Source: Cerioporus squamosus (lineage: Eukaryota; Basidiomycota; Agaricomycetes; Polyporales; Polyporaceae). From it: a DNA stretch of 23,677 bases. The stretch is taken from NCBI GenBank assembly GCA_022592435.1, contig JABYQS010000421.1, positions 1 through 23,677 on the forward strand, in the 5' to 3' direction. The position numbers and the translations under genes were made by a program. The notes below the pieces were generated by a model. That model had not been told where the DNA came from. It was given only the letters and a program-made list of their open reading frames with translations, and ran no database searches. This document shows positions 19,812-23,677 of the stretch, piece by piece. Within the stretch, counting starts at the first letter, position 1, and each line of letters starts with the position of its first letter.

Positions 19812-20220
19812 TTAATTCTTTTGTTCGGTCTTGTCTCCGTTGGCAGTCTTGTATTCTAGTTTCTCGTATCTCTGCAGTGCTGACGCGCGGCACTCTGTCA
19901 CGAAATATCGAACTCCGCGCTTCGGGAGACGCCGGAGCCTCAGCTCAGTGACCACCATCAAGACACGATCCCCCACAAATCGAGAAGGTGTTGTTTTCTG
20001 CAACCTCACGTGTCGTGCCTGAGCATCACTGAACTGAACGCGCTATAGCAGGCGGAGGATGCAGGCCTGAAGTGAAGTTCTAGGCCACCTTCTCGCGGAT
20101 AATCGGTTGAATCTGATGACGCCGACGCAGTGGTGGCCCAGCTTGACTCACAGTTGTGCCATTGCCCTCCGACAGGCTGGAAAGTGGTATATGGTACTCT
20201 TCCCTTCGTTTGGCACTCAT
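19812..20220 (-). CDS. Small two-exon gene, 99 aa, unrecognised
   Basis: Exon 1 is 20220-20152 (ATG, protein starts MSAKRREEYHIPLSSLSEGN). A strong donor GTGAGT at 20151 follows. Exon 2 is 20042-19812, entered at CTATAG, and ends in TAA. Both junctions are phase 0. The spliced protein is 99 aa, charged and basic, with a run LRLRRLPKRGVRYFVTEC in the middle and a hydrophilic tail ending in KTEQKN. There is no signal peptide or membrane segment. The intron (109 nt) is longer than most here. The frame of exon 2 is closed immediately upstream by the TAG of the acceptor itself, which makes the acceptor choice firm if the gene is real. I do not recognise the family. It runs towards the LRR-like gene with only 13 bp between stop codons, so the transcripts must overlap. 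An alternative is that exon 2 is a chance frame. Confidence 0.45.
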
Positions 20221-20846
20221 TGTGCATTGATATCGTTGAGGCTTAGTAGTGTCCTACTGGCGAGAGTCGTCGTCAGTCATGGGGCAACGGTGGCCCGGCT
20301 AAGACATCCTCCTCGTGCAACGAGGCTCGCGGCACTGGTTTGGGTGGCCCAGGAACTGTCATTTCTGGGGTTCCCGCAGCACCGTAGCGGAGAAAGGTGC
20401 AATATATTGCCCGTCCGTCGCCGCGCACGCACGTCAGTCCCCCCTTGCCTCTGCATCACTCAATGCCCTAACCCACGATTAGCGGTGTCGACAGTCCACA
20501 AAGGATACTCGAATGTACTGTGCGCAGGTGCCCACAATACGAGCGGACTTCCTGGAGTTCTCCACTGTTCGTCTGGATCCAACAGCACCACGTGCCGCCA
20601 TGAGGACTCGATCCTGCTTCGCTGTCCGATTATCCGCCTCGGCCCTCGTACCCTGCGGCAATGGAGGGGACAAAGGTTCGTTTGTCCCTCTCGCTCTCTC
20701 GTTGCCCGGCTGCTGCCCGCGAAGCCGGTAGTTCAAGGACAAAGAGGAGCTATCAGCATATAGTGGGATGAGCTTGCGGGTGAGTTCAGACACCGTATTC
20801 ATCTTCGCAATCGTCCTCTTCTTCCGTGCTCACCAAGGCTGTCTGC
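20221..20846. other. Divergent intergenic region
   Basis: It lies between the start of the small minus-strand gene and the start of the zinc finger gene. A CT-rich stretch with CTTCTTCC at about 20811-20827, just before the ATG at 20847, fits a 5' leader. Open frames here have no coding character and no consistent splice signals. Confidence 0.5.
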
Positions 20847-21950
20847 ATGTCGTACCCGTCCCCACTCTATCTTCCGTCAAGCGACGGCCGCTCCTCCTCG
20901 TTGTGGCCCGTGGAAGTCGCCGCTCAATCTACGGACGCCGTCAGCCAATTGGCCACCTATTCACAGAATCAGTGAGTCGCTTGCCATAATGCATATGCAT
21001 TTAACCCTTCATCTCACACTCATCCCTGCAGCCTGGCTGACCTGGCTGCATTTCTCCCCCCTGCGCCCGGACAGAGCGTTCAGGCTGGCCTGCAACCGAC
21101 CCCTTTCGCGGCCGGCCAAGCCCTTGCCACTGGATATGTCAGTTCGCTGCCCGCCAAACCTCCGGCTCCTCCACATGCCGATGATCTCGAGCTTCTCTCC
21201 TCTTGCATCACGTTGTCACTTGCGGAGGCGACGGGCACGTATCCCCAGCACCGTCAACTTGCTCCGGCATGGCAGCTGTCTCAAGGCGCTGCACTACAGC
21301 CGTCGCTTGGTACTCATCCCCAGTACATCACCATGCCTTCGGATCCCTGGCCGTCAGATCATACCCGCGCAGGCGTGACTACTACGGATACCATCCGTCG
21401 TACCGGTTTTTCAAACCCATCACTCTTCTCCCCCTCTCCCACGACGACTCTGCCATATTCCGATGCATATTCGGGAGTCGGAAGTCCGTACACACCTTGT
21501 TCCTCTTCCACAACACCCGGAACACCGTCTTCCCTCCTTCCACTTGTCGAGGACTCTGTCCCTCAGCAGAGCGATGCTCCGCAGTACCAGCCACGGAACA
21601 CTCAGGTGTTCTATTGCCGACGGACACCAACCGAGTGGAAGATGCCTGGCGCCTTCAAGTGCCGGTGGTGCGACTTTGTCCAAACCAGCAGGCGCAAGCC
21701 GGACTTGGAACGGCACGAGAAGAAGCACTTCAAAATCAAAGACTATACGTGCGTCGGCCTCCCGATATATTGGGCTCCGGCGGAGAGCAACGTCCGAGCT
21801 GGATTCGCTTACTACGGTGCCTCCGGGCTCGTCGGCGGGTGCGGTAAGAAGTATAGTCGTCGTGACTCGTACAGGAAGCATCTCAGGAAGACAAAGAAGG
21901 GATGTTGCGGAGATCCTAACGGGCCTTGGCATTGGGTGAACGTGGCGTAG
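20847..21950 (+). CDS. C2H2-like zinc finger transcription factor
   Basis: Two exons, 20847-20971 and 21032-21950, encode 347 aa. The first exon starts MSYPSPLYLPSSDGRS and ends in SQNH across a GTGAGT donor; the acceptor is CCTGCAG at 21031. The N-terminal 240 residues are Ser/Thr/Pro-rich, with two SPxxT-like tracts, as in activation or phospho-regulated regions. Finger 1 uses C252, C255, H270, H274 (C-x2-C-x14-H-x3-H). Finger 2 is unusual: C282 and C312 are 29 residues apart, then C-GKKYSRRDSYRK-H325, with C333 or C334 as likely last ligand. Linked fingers of the form 'CCGVP..GGCG..FSRRDALKRHL...C' recur in agaricomycete regulators, so it is probably a nuclear DNA-binding regulator. No ATG occurs in the second exon before the fingers in a position that would make a better start. 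Confidence 0.82.
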
Positions 21951-22347
21951 TCCACTAGCAGATGCACGGCGGGTATGTCAGGCGAGTACTGGGTTGCTGC
22001 AGTTGGCGCAGGTATCCCAAAGCCGTGGTCTCTATTCTGACTGTATTTAGCCTCACCATATGCATCGGTACGCTGAGCCATACGCCTCTAGAGTAACCGT
22101 TACGTGACAATCTCAAGTAATCCCTTGTTGGGATTGCTGGCTATCTACTGTACGCTCACTTACTGTAGCTGATGACTACCAATATTAATGAGTACGACTT
22201 GACCGTGATTACAATTGACGCTCCTTGGACGCTCCACCCATTTCAAGTTCATCTTGGCGCCTCAGATATCTGCTTCCGACTACTGAAGTCCTTTTCCTGC
22301 TTGGCGATGAACCTCACTGAGCCTCCCATATTGCATGTACTTACTAC
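21951..22347. other. Intergenic, nothing recognised
   Basis: This is the 3' flank of the zinc finger gene. A plus-strand open frame from 22172 (starting MTTNINEYDLTV) continues past 22347 to 22435. It has no family resemblance and could not be joined to the downstream AT-hook-like exon by an intron of credible length. Confidence 0.5.
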
Positions 22348-22730
22348 ATGCTCTCGATCAAGTTGCAACAGACCTGCGCGCGGCACTCACTTCCGCGTTC
22401 TCGCCTTTATGACATGCAGCAGGGGGATCAGTTGAACGGCAGTCTGGATCGGAAACGGGGCCGGCCACCTCAGGCTCCCGAGTCGACAACGTTGAACGTA
22501 TGCATGCTGGATCCCTGGTTGCCAATACACGACCAGAGGTAAGCGCACTCCTTGTCTGTGCGAGCGGCCGTGCTGATTGCAGTATATCTCCCTTCAGCTC
22601 TTACCCCAATTCCAGGGGCTATGTAGGCGGCTTAACTTTGTTACACGCTCGGGTCGCTCGTCACGCCGCCCTATACCTCCGGCATGGCGATCGTCAAGTT
22701 GCAGTACAAGTTGCGATCGCGATTAATTAG
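22348..22730 (+). CDS. Weak candidate: small spliced gene with AT-hook-like motif
   Basis: Two exons, 22348-22538 and 22583-22730, give 112 aa when joined. The donor AG/GTAAGC and the acceptor CTGATTGCAG, with a branch-like TGCTGAT, are both good, and the 44-nt intron removes a TAA. Exon 1 holds DRKRGRPPQAP, a match to the AT-hook core (RGRP) that grips the DNA minor groove. After the junction comes RSISPFSSYPNSRG, Ser-rich as in fungal regulators. The last 30 residues look less protein-like. ATG 22414 is an alternative start. It lies 400 bp downstream of the zinc finger gene on the same strand, so it could instead be a degraded duplicate of a regulator. Only the splice pair and the RGRP motif support it. 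Confidence 0.3.
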
Positions 22731-23677
22731 AACCTGTGGGTGGCGACATATCGTAAGCCACGGGATGAATAACGGAGTGTCTCGCTAGACGGCGAGCAGC
22801 CCTTGCAAGTTGGGCAATGCCACTGGTGGCGTTCGTCACTGCATGTTGTACATTCCATTCTGCGGTTTGATGGCATGACTCGCTGCGCATGGCAGTCTGC
22901 ATCCGCAGATATCGGCCATAACTACTCGATGAGCATTCACTTGGCAGGAATAGGGCTGACGCAGTCCATATGTAAACCCAGCGTATCACCTTGTGATGAC
23001 CGCGGCTTCCATGCTGTGCGAGTTTCGTGGTTTGTTTCACAAGAATGGAACCATCATACTGAAGTCAGGAATTTGACTTTTGGGTAAGATTGGGTGGGTG
23101 CATTCACCTCTAAGCGTCCATCATGATAGCGCACGAAGACTGAGCTTCCCAACATGCTATTCCAATTTCCATTCGTTGCTCTTCGGATTCTAGCATCCTT
23201 TCAGCTGCGGGAGTGCCTTCGATGCTGGTGTCGTTGTTACCAGGGGCCGTGTGGCGCGCGACGAGACTAAGTAGCTGCTGTATGTGACGAAGCTCCCAAA
23301 TGTGAGTCCTACCTCTCGAGTTGGGAGGTAACATTTCTCATGACCTATTTACAGAGAACCACGCGACCCCATACTTCCATGGTTAGTGCATCGGACATGG
23401 TGTTTGCTTCATGCCACCTGCACTTTGGCGACGTTCGGCTGGTGGCTCGCGGCTCGGCGTGCGCAGTGGTCCTTCGAGGACCACCCTATCGTACAGATGC
23501 GTTTGGAGGTCATTCGTGTCCGAACACGCATTCGTGGGGTGTCTCATTACCTCTTGGTAGACCGCTAAGCTGGGCCTGATGTCCGTTATTTGATACGGTT
23601 ACTTTGTAACTAGATCTTGGCAAGTGTATGTTCGGCTAGATTTGATTGTCTCTTGGGCGCTTAGACGCGATAAAGAA
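22731..23677. other. Right-end region, no supportable gene
   Basis: Several short frames exist on both strands. A 74-codon minus-strand frame (23334-23110, starting MLPPNSRGRTHIWELR) has an ATG and a fairly protein-like composition, but no family match and no credible upstream exon. A perfect hairpin lies at 23466-23484. Nothing else was recognised; a gene continuing beyond the right edge cannot be excluded. Confidence 0.5.
23466..23484. repeat. Perfect inverted repeat
   Basis: GTGGTCCT, a TCG loop, then AGGACCAC: an 8-bp perfect stem with a 3-nt loop in the non-coding right end. It could be a chance hairpin or a dyad binding site. Confidence 0.6.

Noticed and set aside
23110..23334. A 74-codon minus-strand frame beginning MLPPNSRGRTHIWELR
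   Set aside because: It has an ATG and a reasonable composition but no promoter, splice or family support. A possible internal intron would be only 35 nt.

Overview
The window reads as nuclear DNA of a filamentous basidiomycete, most likely an Agaricomycete of the Polyporales type. The genes carry many short introns (about 44-110 nt, GT-AG), GC content is moderately high, and the families present are typical of white-rot and related mushrooms: expanded cytochrome P450s, F-box-like proteins with LRR-like repeats, and small C2H2 factors. All gene models below were built by eye from splice signals, frame continuity and family resemblance. No tRNA, rRNA, CRISPR array or intact transposon was seen.

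Layout. 1-1702: no supportable gene; a TATA-like element on the minus strand suggests a gene leaving the left edge. 1703-3762 and 4190-6274: two tandem, same-strand microsomal P450 paralogues with ten collinear exons each. The downstream copy is intact (504 aa). The upstream copy is one base short in exon 5 and is either decaying or rescued by a shifted splice acceptor. 6897-7901: a five-exon gene for a secreted or membrane-anchored protein with an LssY C-terminal-like region. 9038-11231: a nine-exon major facilitator (MFS) transporter. 11453-17733 (minus): a nine-exon, about 1918-aa Mus7/Mms22-family genome-stability protein, the largest gene here. 18383-19798: an intronless LRR-like protein of F-box type without a visible F-box. 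19812-20220 (minus): a two-exon small gene (99 aa) inferred here, ending 13 bp from its convergent neighbour. 20847-21950: a two-exon C2H2-like zinc finger regulator whose first exon is short and easily missed. 22348-22730: a weak two-exon candidate with an AT-hook-like motif. The rest of the right end is empty as far as can be seen.

How they fit together. The P450 pair, the secreted protein and the MFS transporter lie together on one strand, and a zinc finger regulator lies about 10 kb downstream. That could hint at a metabolite or xenobiotic cluster, but no backbone enzyme (PKS, NRPS, terpene synthase) is present and the housekeeping Mms22 gene lies between, so no cluster is claimed. The items most worth a second look are the P450 exon-5 lesion with its possible splice rescue, the conserved 14-nt P450 micro-exon, the unannotated small gene at 19812-20220, and the second zinc finger with a 29-residue insertion between its cysteines.
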